Origin: Rhizobium sp. BT03
Lineage (GTDB): Bacteria > Pseudomonadota > Alphaproteobacteria > Rhizobiales > Rhizobiaceae
NCBI RefSeq assembly: GCF_030053155.1
Contig: NZ_CP125640.1
Coordinates: 4,004,001 to 4,068,000 of the forward strand
Direction: 5' to 3'
Length of the DNA: 64,000 bases
How positions within the stretch are numbered: the first letter of the stretch is position 1; every line of letters starts with the position of its first letter. The position numbers and the translations under genes were made by a program. The notes below the pieces were generated by a model, which saw only the letters and a list, made by a program, of their open reading frames with translations, was not told the DNA's origin and searched no databases. Below, piece after piece: positions 1 through 10,139 of the stretch.

Positions 1-234
1 CTTCAGCAGGAAGCCGTCGCCGATCAGCGCCAAGCCGTAAAGCGCGAGGCCGGCAATGGCAACGGCGATCGCTTTCTCGATCGAGGAAAGACGCCAAAGG
101 AAGAAACCCTTTCTCTGGCGCGCCTTCGGCCGGTCGTGGGCCATGGCGGCGGCCATGGCGAGTTCCAGATAGGTCGGAAGCGGCTCGAAGTCGGCCGCTT
201 CCTCGTTCCGGCTTGCTAGGAGCCTAGAGGCCAT
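1..234 (-). CDS. Class GN sortase, N-terminal part (cut by window edge)
   Basis: The gene runs off the left edge; its first 78 codons are visible. The start is ATG at 234, overlapping the stop of the upstream gene (224-226) by 11 bases, so the two are almost certainly co-translated. The visible part has a charged cytoplasmic leader, then one hydrophobic segment (about residues 53-70, AIAVAIAGLALYGLALIG) ending in GDGFLLK. This is the layout of the proteobacterial class GN sortases, whose catalytic TLxTC region would lie beyond the edge. Family knowledge: these enzymes always sit beside a VIT/vWA target protein with an LPxTG-like tail, as here. The catalytic Cys and His cannot be seen, so the call depends on the neighbour. 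Confidence 0.7.
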   Translation of the reverse strand, partial: MASRLLASRNEEAADFEPLPTYLELAMAAAMAHDRPKARQRKGFFLWRLSSIEKAIAVAIAGLALYGLALIGDGFLLK

Positions 235-2608
235 TTGATTTGGCTCCGACCGCGATCAGGCGCTTGATGCGCCGGCGCCAGACGGCGAGCCCGCTTGCGG
301 CCGTCAGCGCCAGGAGCAGCATGGTAAGCCCGCGGATGATCTGCTCGTCGGCGCGCGTCGCGGTCTGCGGCAGGTTCACGGTCGAGCTTTTCTGCGCGAT
401 CATCGTCGCGGCCTTGGCGGTCGGGGCTGCGGCCATCATGTTTGCGATCTCAGGCGACACGGCGAGATCCCCTGTTCCGGCCGCGCCCTGCTGCGGTCCG
501 GCGTTTCCTGCAGGGGTAACGGCGCCATGACGTTCTCCGCCGCCGGGAGGAACAATGTTTTCGCCGAAGACCTTATCGAAGTCCCAGCCCTCGGGCAGGT
601 TGAGCGGCAGCTTCGCCGAGCCGAGCGGCTCGCCGGCCGGCCGAGACGGGGTGACGTCGACGGCGACGAGGCTGGTGAGGCGGGAGACGAGATGGTGGGC
701 GAGCGCCACCGTCTCGATATCCTTGTCGAGCCCGGCCGGATCCTGACGCTCATAGGCGCGGGCTTCGAAATCGTCGATCTTGCGCCGCGCCCAGAGCTTG
801 GAGATGCCGCTGCCGTCGGCGGCATTGGCGATATCCATTTCGACGCGCCAGGGCTGGTCGCCTGTCTTGCCGACGATCTCAAGCTTGCCGGCGGGCTTGT
901 CCGCAGGCAGTTGCGCGGTGAGAACGACGGGTTCGCCGCTATAAAGGTCCGGCATCGGGTTCGGCGTGATGTCCTCGGCTGCGATGCCTTCGAAATGCGC
1001 TGATATATCGGTCATGGCGGGGTTCTGCAGCTTGGCGAAAAGCTCGCCCATGCGGCTTGCCACCTGATCGGCCGAGCCGATCTGAGTGAAGGTCCCGCGG
1101 CCGATTTCGGCGGCCTTGGTCATGAAATAGGTGTTCGGCGCCGAGCCGATGCCGACGGTGAAGACGCGGGCATCGCCGCGGTTTGCGGTGATTTCCTGGA
1201 AGAGCTGCTGTTCGTTGCCGATCGCACCATCGGTCAGGAACACGACCTGGCGCAGTGCCCCGGTCGCGACCGGTCCCTGATTGCGCAGCGCATCCTCAAG
1301 AGCGGGCAGCATTTCCGTGCCGCCGTCGGCAGTCAGGCCCCTGACATAGGCGATCGCCTTTTCGCGGTTGTCAGGGGTGGCGGCGACGAGGCCCTTGAAA
1401 TAGTCGGTCATCGTGTCGTCGAAACGGATGACGTTGAAGCGGTCGTCGGGGTTCAACTTGGAAATAGCAAGGGCCAGGCTCTGCCTTGCCTGCTCGATCG
1501 ACGGGCCGGACATGGAACCGGAATTGTCGATGACGAAGACCACTTCGCGTTTGGCCGGTGGCGTTGCTGCATCCGGCGCCGTGGGCGGAGTGACGAAGGC
1601 GAGCAGATAGGTCTTGCCGTCCTTGACTTCACGGAAGAGGCCGGCACTCGGCGTCTTGCCCGGAGCAGCCTTCCAGATAAGCTCGAAATCCTTGTCGGCG
1701 GGAACGGCGTCCCCCTTTAGGCTGATCGTTCTCGCCTGGTCGCCGTCCTGGCGGATATCGACCTCGTGGAAGGAGGATTTGACGTCGCCGAGCACGAAGC
1801 CGGCCTTGAGGTCGACGGTCAGCGAAACCGGATTGATCCTGGCGTTCTCGCGCGGATCGAGCACCGGCGCTTCGATCTTCTCGCGGTTTTCCACCGGATC
1901 GCGCGGCGTGGCGAAACCGGCGCCGTTGTTGAACTCGACGGTCTGGACGATCGGTGCCGGATTGTAGCGCGGGGCGACGACCATCGGGAAGCGCAGCGAG
2001 AACTCGCCGCCCGACTGGTGGACCGTCTCCTGATATTCGATCTGCACGACGATCTCTTCGTCAGGCCCGATATTGGCGACCTGGTTGGTGAAGATGTTCG
2101 GCCGCTGCTGTTCGAGCAGCGCCGTCTTCTTGCCCTCGGCCTTGGCCTGCTCGTAGATCTCGCGGGCTTCCTGGCGCGGCTTGATCTGGCCTTCGATGAA
2201 GCGTTCGCCGATCTGCATCTTCAGCGCGTCGACGGCGGAATTGTCCGGCAGCGGGAAGACGTAGGTGCCCTCGACCCAGCCCTTGCTCGGGTTCTGGAAA
2301 CGCTGCGTCACCCTCACCCTGGCGACGGGGCCGGAGACATCGATGGCGACATCGGTCTTCAGCCGCGGCGCTTCGACATAAAAGCCCGGCTCCTTCGACG
2401 GGAAGAGCAGCGAGCCGCTGTTGACGTCGTTCGGCCGGACCAAGGCCACGAGTTGGCCGGATGCCTGCTGCGTCTCGGCGCGGGCGGTGGAGGCAAGCCC
2501 CAGCATCGCCGTGACACAGGCGACAAAGGCGGTGACGGCGACAAGAAATGAAATGGAAATTCGGCGCGCGCGGATGCGCCCTATGGCATATTCATCTTCC
2601 AGAAACAT
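224..2608 (-). CDS. VIT and von Willebrand A domain protein, probable sortase substrate (marine proteobacterial sortase target type)
   Basis: About 794 residues. The chosen ATG (2608) follows GAGGG by 7 bases; an in-frame ATG at 2614 and a TTG at 2629 have poorer spacing. An Arg-rich N-terminus and hydrophobic stretch ending in ARAE form a signal peptide. Next come a VIT domain (inter-alpha-trypsin type, FQNPSKGWVEGTYVFPLP) and a vWA domain with the metal-site motif DNSGSMSG. The C-terminus has LPQTA, then a hydrophobic helix, then WRRRIKR: a textbook sortase sorting signal. It is followed directly by the sortase gene with an 11-base overlap. Inferred role: envelope-anchored adhesion or protein-binding factor. 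The ligand is unknown. Confidence 0.85.
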   Translation of the reverse strand: MFLEDEYAIGRIRARRISISFLVAVTAFVACVTAMLGLASTARAETQQASGQLVALVRPNDVNSGSLLFPSKEPGFYVEAPRLKTDVAIDVSGPVARVRVTQRFQNPSKGWVEGTYVFPLPDNSAVDALKMQIGERFIEGQIKPRQEAREIYEQAKAEGKKTALLEQQRPNIFTNQVANIGPDEEIVVQIEYQETVHQSGGEFSLRFPMVVAPRYNPAPIVQTVEFNNGAGFATPRDPVENREKIEAPVLDPRENARINPVSLTVDLKAGFVLGDVKSSFHEVDIRQDGDQARTISLKGDAVPADKDFELIWKAAPGKTPSAGLFREVKDGKTYLLAFVTPPTAPDAATPPAKREVVFVIDNSGSMSGPSIEQARQSLALAISKLNPDDRFNVIRFDDTMTDYFKGLVAATPDNREKAIAYVRGLTADGGTEMLPALEDALRNQGPVATGALRQVVFLTDGAIGNEQQLFQEITANRGDARVFTVGIGSAPNTYFMTKAAEIGRGTFTQIGSADQVASRMGELFAKLQNPAMTDISAHFEGIAAEDITPNPMPDLYSGEPVVLTAQLPADKPAGKLEIVGKTGDQPWRVEMDIANAADGSGISKLWARRKIDDFEARAYERQDPAGLDKDIETVALAHHLVSRLTSLVAVDVTPSRPAGEPLGSAKLPLNLPEGWDFDKVFGENIVPPGGGERHGAVTPAGNAGPQQGAAGTGDLAVSPEIANMMAAAPTAKAATMIAQKSSTVNLPQTATRADEQIIRGLTMLLLALTAASGLAVWRRRIKRLIAVGAKSNGL

Positions 2609-2846
2609 TGGCATACCCTCAATAACCAATTTCGGATGAGAGAATGATGCGGCTTCGATCTCGGCGCGCTCGCGACCGAATTGCGGCGCGGCGCGGCATT
2701 TGTTGCGGCTTATTCGTGGCGATGACGAAATCCGACGATCTGTCTGATTTCAAAAGACATAGGTGACAAAAAACGCGATCGTCGCACCCGCGAAAGTGTC
2801 GGGTGCGGTCGAGGGTGTCGCCGACTGTCCGCTACTGTTGCATCTC

Positions 2847-4556
2847 TTATGGACGGGTGATCCTGTAGATCAGCAGATCATCCGAATCCGTAAGCTTGAT
2901 TGCGGTCCTGTCCAGATAGTCGATAACCCCACCATGATGCTCGACGAACAGCCGGTCCTGCTTGTCGATGGCGTTCTTGGTCACACCGAACAGATCGGCG
3001 CCCTGCGCGCGCAGTTCTTCGAGTTGTGCGATCGCGGTGGTGTCATCCGCGACGAATTTCGACCATTCGGTATCGCCTCCGCCGGGCGGGAATATCCAGC
3101 CGCGCGCCCTGCTGTAGTAGACTGCGACGGGATCGCCCACCTCGGGCGCGATGGCGACGACGAGGTCGCCCGGTTGCGCCAGCCGCGCGAGTTCCTCGCC
3201 AAGCAGCTTGCCCTTCATGGCGATCGGCTTCTTCATCGTCCTGACGAGGGGAAAGGTCGACCAGACAAGCGTGACGGCCACGATGCAGACCGAGCGAAGC
3301 GCGACCGCCGGCGCTGGAACGATTTTCGATGAAAGCGTTGCCAGAAGAAGCGCGCCGTGGCCGCAGAAGATCGCGATCGGCACATGGAAGATGTGGAGGT
3401 TCCACACATTGCTGGTGATCTCGCCCGCCGCCGCCAGATAGAGGACCGTGGCCGCGGCCAGCCACACAGAGGGAATGGCCGAAAGGATGCGCTGCTTCCG
3501 GTCTTCGGCGGGTTTCGGCGGCATCCACAAGCCGATGGCGAGCAGCCCCAGGAATGGATAGCCGTAGAACCACAAGACCGAGGTGTTCCATAGCGAATTG
3601 ACGTAGAACCTGTCCCTGACGTAGGCCCAGACGCCGTAATCCCAGATATAGCCGCCGCTGCCGGCCATATGAAACGGCGGATAGCTGCGAGCGAGATAGA
3701 TCGCCCAGCTGAAATAAGCGCCTATGATGGCCAGGCTCAAAAGCCCCGACAGGAAGACCCAGGCTGCCTGCCTTCGCTTGTTCTCCAGAATCCAGCAGAC
3801 CATCAGATAGAAGATGACGGCGCCGGCAGCGATGCCTGGTGGCTTTGACAGCACGCCGAGCGAGAAGCTGACCGTGGCGAGCGGCAGGAGCCAGCCGCTG
3901 CCGCCGGCCCAGTATTTGGCAAACAGCCAGACGCCGAGGGTCACCAAGGCCAGCATCGCGGGATCGGGAAGAAACGAGCTGTCGATCATGACGGCCGCCG
4001 GCATCAGCGCGTAGGCAAGTGCCGCCGCGTGGGCGTGCATCTCGTCCCAGCATAGCGCCGTCAGCCTGTGCAGCGAAAACACCGTCACCACACCGAAGAA
4101 GGCTGCAACCACGCGGCCGAACCAGTCGTGCCAGCCGAAGAGCTGGTAGAGCAAGGCTGTGAGATAGCTGACGATCTGGAACTCGCGGCCCTGATAACTT
4201 GGTCCGGGCCCGGTCCAGCTGACCTCCGGAAAGAAGATGTTCCAGCTGCGCTCCCGGAAATTGTCGGCCATCATCGCGGTGCTTATCTCGCGCCAGCTGA
4301 AGCCGTCGACCAGCGGCAAGGTGATCTTGTGGAACCTGAAGACGATGGCAATAAACAGGATCGCCAGCAGGATCGCCGTGTCGAGGTTGAGGTAGTTGCG
4401 AGCAGCCATGTGCCGGTCGCTGGTCTGCTGCGGGTATTGCCGACCTTCGGCCTCATTCAATTCCGGGTCGTCCGGCAGGATACGCGCCGGCATCGGATCG
4501 AGAAGAGGATTAGGCTGAACGGGATCTCGCGGTCGGCTGCGGGGCGGCTTTGTCAT
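2847..4556 (-). CDS. GT39-like multi-span membrane glycosyltransferase
   Basis: 569 residues. After a Pro/Arg-rich cytoplasmic start there are about ten hydrophobic segments, starting at NYLNLDTAILLAILFIAIVF. An acidic luminal loop after the first span (DGFSWREISTAMMADNF) resembles the catalytic first loop of ArnT/PMT-type (GT39/GT83) enzymes that use polyprenyl-phosphate sugars. A soluble C-terminal part of about 110 residues (from LVRTMKKPIAMKG) follows the last span. Substrate unknown; it could modify lipid A, polysaccharide or protein in the periplasm. Possible alternative starts are internal Met codons near residues 19 and 51. No cotranscribed partner is evident, as the next gene is divergent. 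Confidence 0.7.
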   Translation of the reverse strand: MTKPPRSRPRDPVQPNPLLDPMPARILPDDPELNEAEGRQYPQQTSDRHMAARNYLNLDTAILLAILFIAIVFRFHKITLPLVDGFSWREISTAMMADNFRERSWNIFFPEVSWTGPGPSYQGREFQIVSYLTALLYQLFGWHDWFGRVVAAFFGVVTVFSLHRLTALCWDEMHAHAAALAYALMPAAVMIDSSFLPDPAMLALVTLGVWLFAKYWAGGSGWLLPLATVSFSLGVLSKPPGIAAGAVIFYLMVCWILENKRRQAAWVFLSGLLSLAIIGAYFSWAIYLARSYPPFHMAGSGGYIWDYGVWAYVRDRFYVNSLWNTSVLWFYGYPFLGLLAIGLWMPPKPAEDRKQRILSAIPSVWLAAATVLYLAAAGEITSNVWNLHIFHVPIAIFCGHGALLLATLSSKIVPAPAVALRSVCIVAVTLVWSTFPLVRTMKKPIAMKGKLLGEELARLAQPGDLVVAIAPEVGDPVAVYYSRARGWIFPPGGGDTEWSKFVADDTTAIAQLEELRAQGADLFGVTKNAIDKQDRLFVEHHGGVIDYLDRTAIKLTDSDDLLIYRITRP

Positions 4557-4742
4557 GGGCGCAGTTCATCAGCAACGCCTTAAAAAGCAATTCGCCCAGA
4601 TTGATTATTGACCGGGCGCTGCAAGCATTACCGAAGAGCACGGCGGGCCGGCTCCCCGGTGCGGCGAAACGATCAATAAGAATCATTGCCTCCATCACGC
4701 CTTTGCGCTTGAAATGCCGTCATACATTGGACATAGAGCTAA

Positions 4743-5999
<1,257 letters not shown>

Positions 6000-6023
6000 G
6001 CGGACTGCGATAGTGTCGATCGA

Positions 6024-6052
6024 AGGCCTGCCGGTGACGGCGGGCCTTTTTA
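6024..6052 (+). terminator. Rho-independent terminator of aatA
   Basis: A 10-bp stem (aggcctgccg / cggcgggcct, one G-T pair) with GTGA loop, followed by a T run. It starts 24 bases after the aatA stop. Confidence 0.9.
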
Positions 6053-6080
6053 ATTGCGGTGACATTGACGATGTGGCTGC

Positions 6081-6092
6081 ATGTAGCTACAT
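6081..6092. promoter_or_regulatory. Candidate antitoxin operator, 12-bp perfect palindrome
   Basis: ATGTAGCTACAT is a perfect palindrome ending 8 bases before the antitoxin ATG (6101). Phd/VapB-type antitoxins normally repress their own operon by binding such dyads. A start at the upstream in-frame ATG (6059) would put the palindrome inside the coding region, which supports the 6101 start. Confidence 0.6.
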
Positions 6093-6100
6093 TTTGTGGC

Positions 6101-6361
6101 ATGAAGACCGTTTCGATCCGCGACGCGAAGAACCGCCTGACCGAGCTTGCCCGCGAGGTCGAGGAAGGCGAGACCATTGTCGTGACGCGCAACGGCCGCC
6201 CGGTCTTCGATCTCGTGCCACATCGGAAGCGCGGTGGCTTGGACCTGGAAGCCGGTCAGGCTTATCTTCGTGCGCGGGGCATCACCAATCCTGTACCGTT
6301 CATCGCGGATGATTTTGATGATCCGCTGCCGGAGGATTTTCTCCTGAAGCCTTTGCCGTAG
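6101..6361 (+). CDS. Phd/YefM-family antitoxin
   Basis: 86 residues from the ATG at 6101 (MKTVSIRDAKNRLTELAREV). The N-terminal half is the typical Phd/YefM DNA-binding fold, with EGETIVVTRNGRPVFDLVP as the conserved strand-turn. The acidic tail (FIADDFDDPLPEDFL) is the likely toxin-neutralising segment. The stop lies 2 bases before the toxin ATG, so the pair is one operon. The gene sits between housekeeping genes with no visible mobile element. An upstream in-frame ATG at 6059 would add 14 residues of non-family sequence and was rejected. Confidence 0.88.
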   Translation: MKTVSIRDAKNRLTELAREVEEGETIVVTRNGRPVFDLVPHRKRGGLDLEAGQAYLRARGITNPVPFIADDFDDPLPEDFLLKPLP

Positions 6362-6363
6362 CG

Positions 6364-6750
6364 ATGAGGCTTCTCCTCGATACCCATATCGTTCTCGCGA
6401 TCCTGCGCAAGGACGTGGGACAACGTTTCCCGGAGATCGCGGCGCTGCTTGGTGATAGCAAGACCGAGGGCTTCGTCAGCGTCGCAAGTCTCTGGGAAAC
6501 GGCGATCAAGGCTCGTCTGGGAAAGCTGGATCCTGGCATGCCGCTTGAAGACATCGCGCGGTCTCTCGAAGAAATAGGGCTGATATTGTTGCGGATCGAA
6601 ATTCAGCACGTCATCACCGCCGCCGACCCGGAGCCGGAGACGCGCGATCCCTTCGACCGATTGCTGCTGGCGCAATGCAAGGTCGAGGGCCTGCAACTTG
6701 CGACAGTCGACCGCCTGCTCGTCGATCATCCGCTTGCGCTGCGACTTTAG
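6364..6750 (+). CDS. PIN-domain ribonuclease toxin (VapC-like)
   Basis: 128 residues, usual PIN-toxin length. The acidic metal-binding residues are visible: D6 (LLLDTHIVL), E45 (SLWETAIK), D95/D98 (RDPFDRLLLAQ) and D116 (ATVDR). The WE and RDPFDRLL motifs match the Sll0205-like PIN subgroup that pairs with Phd-type antitoxins. Family role: Mg2+-dependent cleavage of RNA (tRNA or rRNA in studied cases), held inactive by the antitoxin encoded just upstream. All catalytic residues look intact, so the module may be functional. The RNA target cannot be told from sequence. Confidence 0.9.
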   Translation: MRLLLDTHIVLAILRKDVGQRFPEIAALLGDSKTEGFVSVASLWETAIKARLGKLDPGMPLEDIARSLEEIGLILLRIEIQHVITAADPEPETRDPFDRLLLAQCKVEGLQLATVDRLLVDHPLALRL

Positions 6751-6908
6751 GCTCATGTCCCGATTCAAAGCCTTAGAGCGTTGATTCCGCTTTGCCTCGC
6801 AAGCCGTTGAATTCCGATTCAAAACGTGACGAGGAGCGACGGTTCGGCTGGTGATCTGCGGTTGCGGGCGGCCGCCAAACCCACTAGATATCCGGCATCA
6901 AGTTTAAG

Positions 6909-7838
6909 TTGCCGCTTCGGGGGGCCGGGATTTTGCAGCAGAGTGCCGTCATCGTCTGTTCGGATGTCAATATGCTGCCGGCTGCCTGCTGCACGCTGCT
7001 TTCCGTCAAGCGCAATCTCGGCGGTCCTGGCGTGGAGTTCCTGCTTCTCGGCATCGACCTCAAGCCGAACGAGATCACCGAGGTCGGAAATTTCGCGCAG
7101 CGGCACGACATGGCGATCGCCGTGCTGCCCTATCATACGCCGGAGACGGCAAAGCAGGCCCGGGGCCGCTGGTCGGCTGCGACGCTGGCGCGGCTCTACA
7201 TGGATCTGCATATTCCTGGGAATGTCGAACGCCTGCTATACCTCGACGCCGATGTGCTCGCGGTGGCATCCGTCGACGAACTCTTCGCGCGGGACCTCCA
7301 GGGCAAGGCGCTTGCCGCGGTCGACGATTATGTCATGGCCTTTCCGGAGAAATCAGGCGCCCGGCAGCGGAAGATCGGCATGCGCGAGGGCGGACGATAC
7401 TTCAACGCGGGCGTACTGCTGTTCGACTGGTCGGCCTGCCGGGCGAAGGGGCTATTTGCCAGGACACGGGAAATCTTCGAGGAGCGGTCGCATCTGTTCG
7501 AGAATAACGACCAGGACGCGCTGAACGTCACGTTCGACGGCGACTGGCTGGTGCTCGATCCGCGCTGGAACACGCAGACCGGGCTCCTGCCTTTCGTCGC
7601 CCGGCCGGCGATCCTCCATTTCACCGGCCGCAAGAAACCGTGGCAGGCGACGGTGCCCTGGGTGCATCGCCGGATGGCCAGGCGTTATGCCGAGGATCTC
7701 GGCAACACGCCCTGGGCGTCCTTCTGCAGGCAGCCGTCGGCTGCCGGCCGGATCGGCGGCTTCCTCTCGCATGTGGGAAAGCAGATCGGCGGGCTGGCGC
7801 GGCTGGCCCGGATGCGCGCCTATTTCAGCAACAGCTAG
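6909..7838 (+). CDS. Glycosyltransferase family 8
   Basis: About 309 residues from TTG at 6909; a second TTG at 6933 is equally possible and no ATG fits. GT8 hallmarks are all present: the metal-binding DxD in YLDADVLAV (D113, D115), YFNAGVLLF (FNAG 165-168), NDQDALN (about 200-206) and HFTGRKKPW (237-245), the conserved HxxGxxKPW. GT8 enzymes add glucose or galactose from UDP-sugars, often to the LPS core. A basic/hydrophobic C-terminal tail (about 275-305) could tether it to the membrane. A second sugar-transferase-like gene follows after 35 bases, so both probably decorate the same surface glycan. Confidence 0.88.
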   Translation: MPLRGAGILQQSAVIVCSDVNMLPAACCTLLSVKRNLGGPGVEFLLLGIDLKPNEITEVGNFAQRHDMAIAVLPYHTPETAKQARGRWSAATLARLYMDLHIPGNVERLLYLDADVLAVASVDELFARDLQGKALAAVDDYVMAFPEKSGARQRKIGMREGGRYFNAGVLLFDWSACRAKGLFARTREIFEERSHLFENNDQDALNVTFDGDWLVLDPRWNTQTGLLPFVARPAILHFTGRKKPWQATVPWVHRRMARRYAEDLGNTPWASFCRQPSAAGRIGGFLSHVGKQIGGLARLARMRAYFSNS

Positions 7839-7873
7839 CAAGGCGCGTCCTTGGAAAGTGCATGTGAGCCGAT

Positions 7874-8743
7874 ATGGAATCGATCCCCAGTGATACGCAG
7901 AAAATAGCCGCCGCCGATAGCGGCTTCAATTTCCTGACGCCGGACGCGTGGACGGCGCTGCTGTCGCGCTATTCCCACATCGTGCTGGTGGCAAACAGCG
8001 AGGCGGTCGATTTGGAGCGGCTCAGAAGCGAGTTGCCGGAGACGGCGCTCTACGTCTTCTTCAACAATGTCTACAAGGTGCTCGACGAGCCCTTCGCCGG
8101 TCATGCGGTGCTGGTTGCCCGCAGCGGCGTGATGGGCGCCAATATCGTCCACCGGCGCGAGGTGGCGGATGTCCTGCGCTTTTTTGCCGGCGGTGATTTT
8201 CTGGGTGTCGTCAACATCCGCGTTTCCCCCGAGGAGAACTTCAGCGAGGAGAGCCGCTTCAACGGCACCGGCGCCCGCCATCTCGACATGACGCAAATGA
8301 TCCGAGATCTCTATCCGGCAGGCAAGATCGCGACGAGCGGCTTTGCGATGGCGCTCTGGCTCGCCGACCTGCAGCTGCCGGGCAAGATCCTGCTTGCCGG
8401 CTTTTCGGCAAAGAGAAGCGAGAAGTGGAAGGTCTTCGACGTGCACGATTGGACGTTCGAGCAGATTTTCCTGCGGCTCTTTGCCAGGATGGGTACGATC
8501 TCGATGATCGGCGGCGTCGATGCCAGCCCTTATGCGGCGCTCGCCAAACGCTTTCCGCAGGTGCCGCCGGTCGAGATCGCGATGACGGCGGCCGAAGTCC
8601 TGTCCGAGCGGCTTCACAATGCGAACAGCCAGATCGACCGGCTGATGTCCGTCACCAAATCCATCCGCGCCATCGAGGGTTTCTTCCGGCGTTTCAAGCC
8701 GAAAACCCGCAAGGAGCGTTTCCTCGAAAAGTCGAAGGAATAA
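7874..8743 (+). CDS. Putative glycosyltransferase with sialyltransferase-like (GT29/GT42) motifs
   Basis: 289 residues; not recognised with certainty. The N-terminal half has Rossmann-like strands (HIVLVANSEAV, ALYVFFNNVYKV, AVLVARSG). The middle has KIATSGFAMALWLAD, then KILLAGFSAKR, then DVHDWTFEQ. The order TSG-x(n)-GF-x(n)-H-x(n)-E is reminiscent of sialyl-motif enzymes of GT29/GT42, whose His is catalytic. The C-terminal 60 residues form a charged, probably helical tail (RFKPKTRKERFLEKSKE). It sits 35 bases behind a GT8 gene on the same strand, which fits a joint role in surface polysaccharide. The acceptor and any nucleotide sugar (CMP-Kdo would be an alternative donor) are guesses. Confidence 0.45.
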   Translation: MESIPSDTQKIAAADSGFNFLTPDAWTALLSRYSHIVLVANSEAVDLERLRSELPETALYVFFNNVYKVLDEPFAGHAVLVARSGVMGANIVHRREVADVLRFFAGGDFLGVVNIRVSPEENFSEESRFNGTGARHLDMTQMIRDLYPAGKIATSGFAMALWLADLQLPGKILLAGFSAKRSEKWKVFDVHDWTFEQIFLRLFARMGTISMIGGVDASPYAALAKRFPQVPPVEIAMTAAEVLSERLHNANSQIDRLMSVTKSIRAIEGFFRRFKPKTRKERFLEKSKE

Positions 8744-8812
8744 CGTTCAGACACCTGCCGATAGGTGGGTGCCAAAGAACTCTTTCCACTATCGGCGTCG
8801 GTGCGCCGGCTT

Positions 8813-9910
8813 TTAAAGCCCCAGCGCCGTCAGCATGATGAAAGTGGCGAAAAGAATGAAATGCGTCATGCCTTCGATGGCGTTGGTCTCGCCGTCATTG
8901 AGGTTGATCGCCGCGGCAATCAGCGTGATCGTCACCATCACCGTCTGCACCGGGGTCATCGCCATGATGAAGGGCTGGCCGGTATAGAGCGCGATCGCCT
9001 CCATGACCGGCACCGTCAGGATCACGGTCGAGAGCGAGGCGCCCATGGCGATGTTGACGGTCGCCTGCATGCGGTTCTTAAGTGCTGCCCTCAAGGCGGT
9101 CAGGATCTCGGGGGCAGCTGAAATCGCCGCGACGACGACGGCGGTCACGGCGATCGGCGCGCCGCTGTCGCGCAGACCCTCGGCCATGAAGGCGGCCATG
9201 AACTCGGCCAGCAGGCCGATGATGACGACGCCGACGAGAATGGTGGCGATCGAGATTGCGGCCGACTCGTCGGAGCCATGCTCGTCCGGGCTTTCTTTCT
9301 TCCGCTCGGAACGTGGGTAGCTGTAGCTGAAGAAATAGCTGTGCTGGCCGACCTGCATGCGCAGGAAGAGACCGTAGAGCGCAATCATCGCGACGATGGT
9401 GAAGGCGGAATAATAGTGCCATTTATCGCCGGGCACGAATTCCGGAACGATCATCGAGATGCCCATGGCGGTCAGGATCATCACGCCGTAGGTCTTGCCC
9501 GAATTGTCGTTGTAGGGCTGTTCGCCGTGCTTGAGGCCGCCGAGCAGGGCGGCGAGACCCAGAATGCCGTTGATATCGAGCATCAGGGCGGAATAGATCG
9601 TGTCGCGCACTAGCGTCGGCGAACTCTCTCCGCTCATCATGATGGCGAGGATGATGACCTCGACAGCGACGGCCGACAGCGTCAGGATCATCGTGCCATA
9701 GGGATCGCCGACCTTGACGGCGAGCAGTTCGGCATGATGGGCAACGCGGATCGAGGCGAGAACGATGGTGCCGACCAGGGCGGCGGCGGCGATGAGCGCG
9801 ACACCGCGTCCCATCTCGATCACGGCGTGTTCCAGGAGATAGGCGACGGCGGCAACGGCAAGTGCGGCGACCAGAAACTTCTCTTCTTTCAAGCGTGACG
9901 CAATCCCCAC
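8813..9910 (-). CDS. Ca2+/H+ (cation/proton) antiporter, CaCA superfamily, ChaA-like
   Basis: 365 residues with about eleven hydrophobic segments. The two CaCA alpha-repeats are recognisable: AVAVEVIILAIMMSG near residue 80 and SAAPEILTALRAALKNRMQATVNIAMGASLST near residue 265, each with the ion-coordinating Glu. A charged cytoplasmic loop (YPRSERKKESPDEHGSDES) separates the halves. Such inner-membrane exchangers export Ca2+ or Na+/K+ using the proton gradient and help at alkaline pH. Convergent with the upstream plus-strand gene; no operon partner. Confidence 0.88.
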   Translation of the reverse strand: MGIASRLKEEKFLVAALAVAAVAYLLEHAVIEMGRGVALIAAAALVGTIVLASIRVAHHAELLAVKVGDPYGTMILTLSAVAVEVIILAIMMSGESSPTLVRDTIYSALMLDINGILGLAALLGGLKHGEQPYNDNSGKTYGVMILTAMGISMIVPEFVPGDKWHYYSAFTIVAMIALYGLFLRMQVGQHSYFFSYSYPRSERKKESPDEHGSDESAAISIATILVGVVIIGLLAEFMAAFMAEGLRDSGAPIAVTAVVVAAISAAPEILTALRAALKNRMQATVNIAMGASLSTVILTVPVMEAIALYTGQPFIMAMTPVQTVMVTITLIAAAINLNDGETNAIEGMTHFILFATFIMLTALGL

Positions 9911-10139
9911 GTCTTAGCTCCTGTCCTGATTTATGCACCTTATCTAAGTCACTGATTTCGCATATCAAGCAGGCTGCCATCCAGGGCCATTTGCAGTCTT
10001 TGGCGTTTAATGGAATACTGAACGTTATCGGGGCCGGAAAGCAGATCGCGGCGTCCTCGAATTCTCGTCAAGCGGCCGCGATGATCCGGATCCTGTCCGG
10101 CAGCGTGCGAATGCGCACCAAAGATGAGGAGACGGATGC

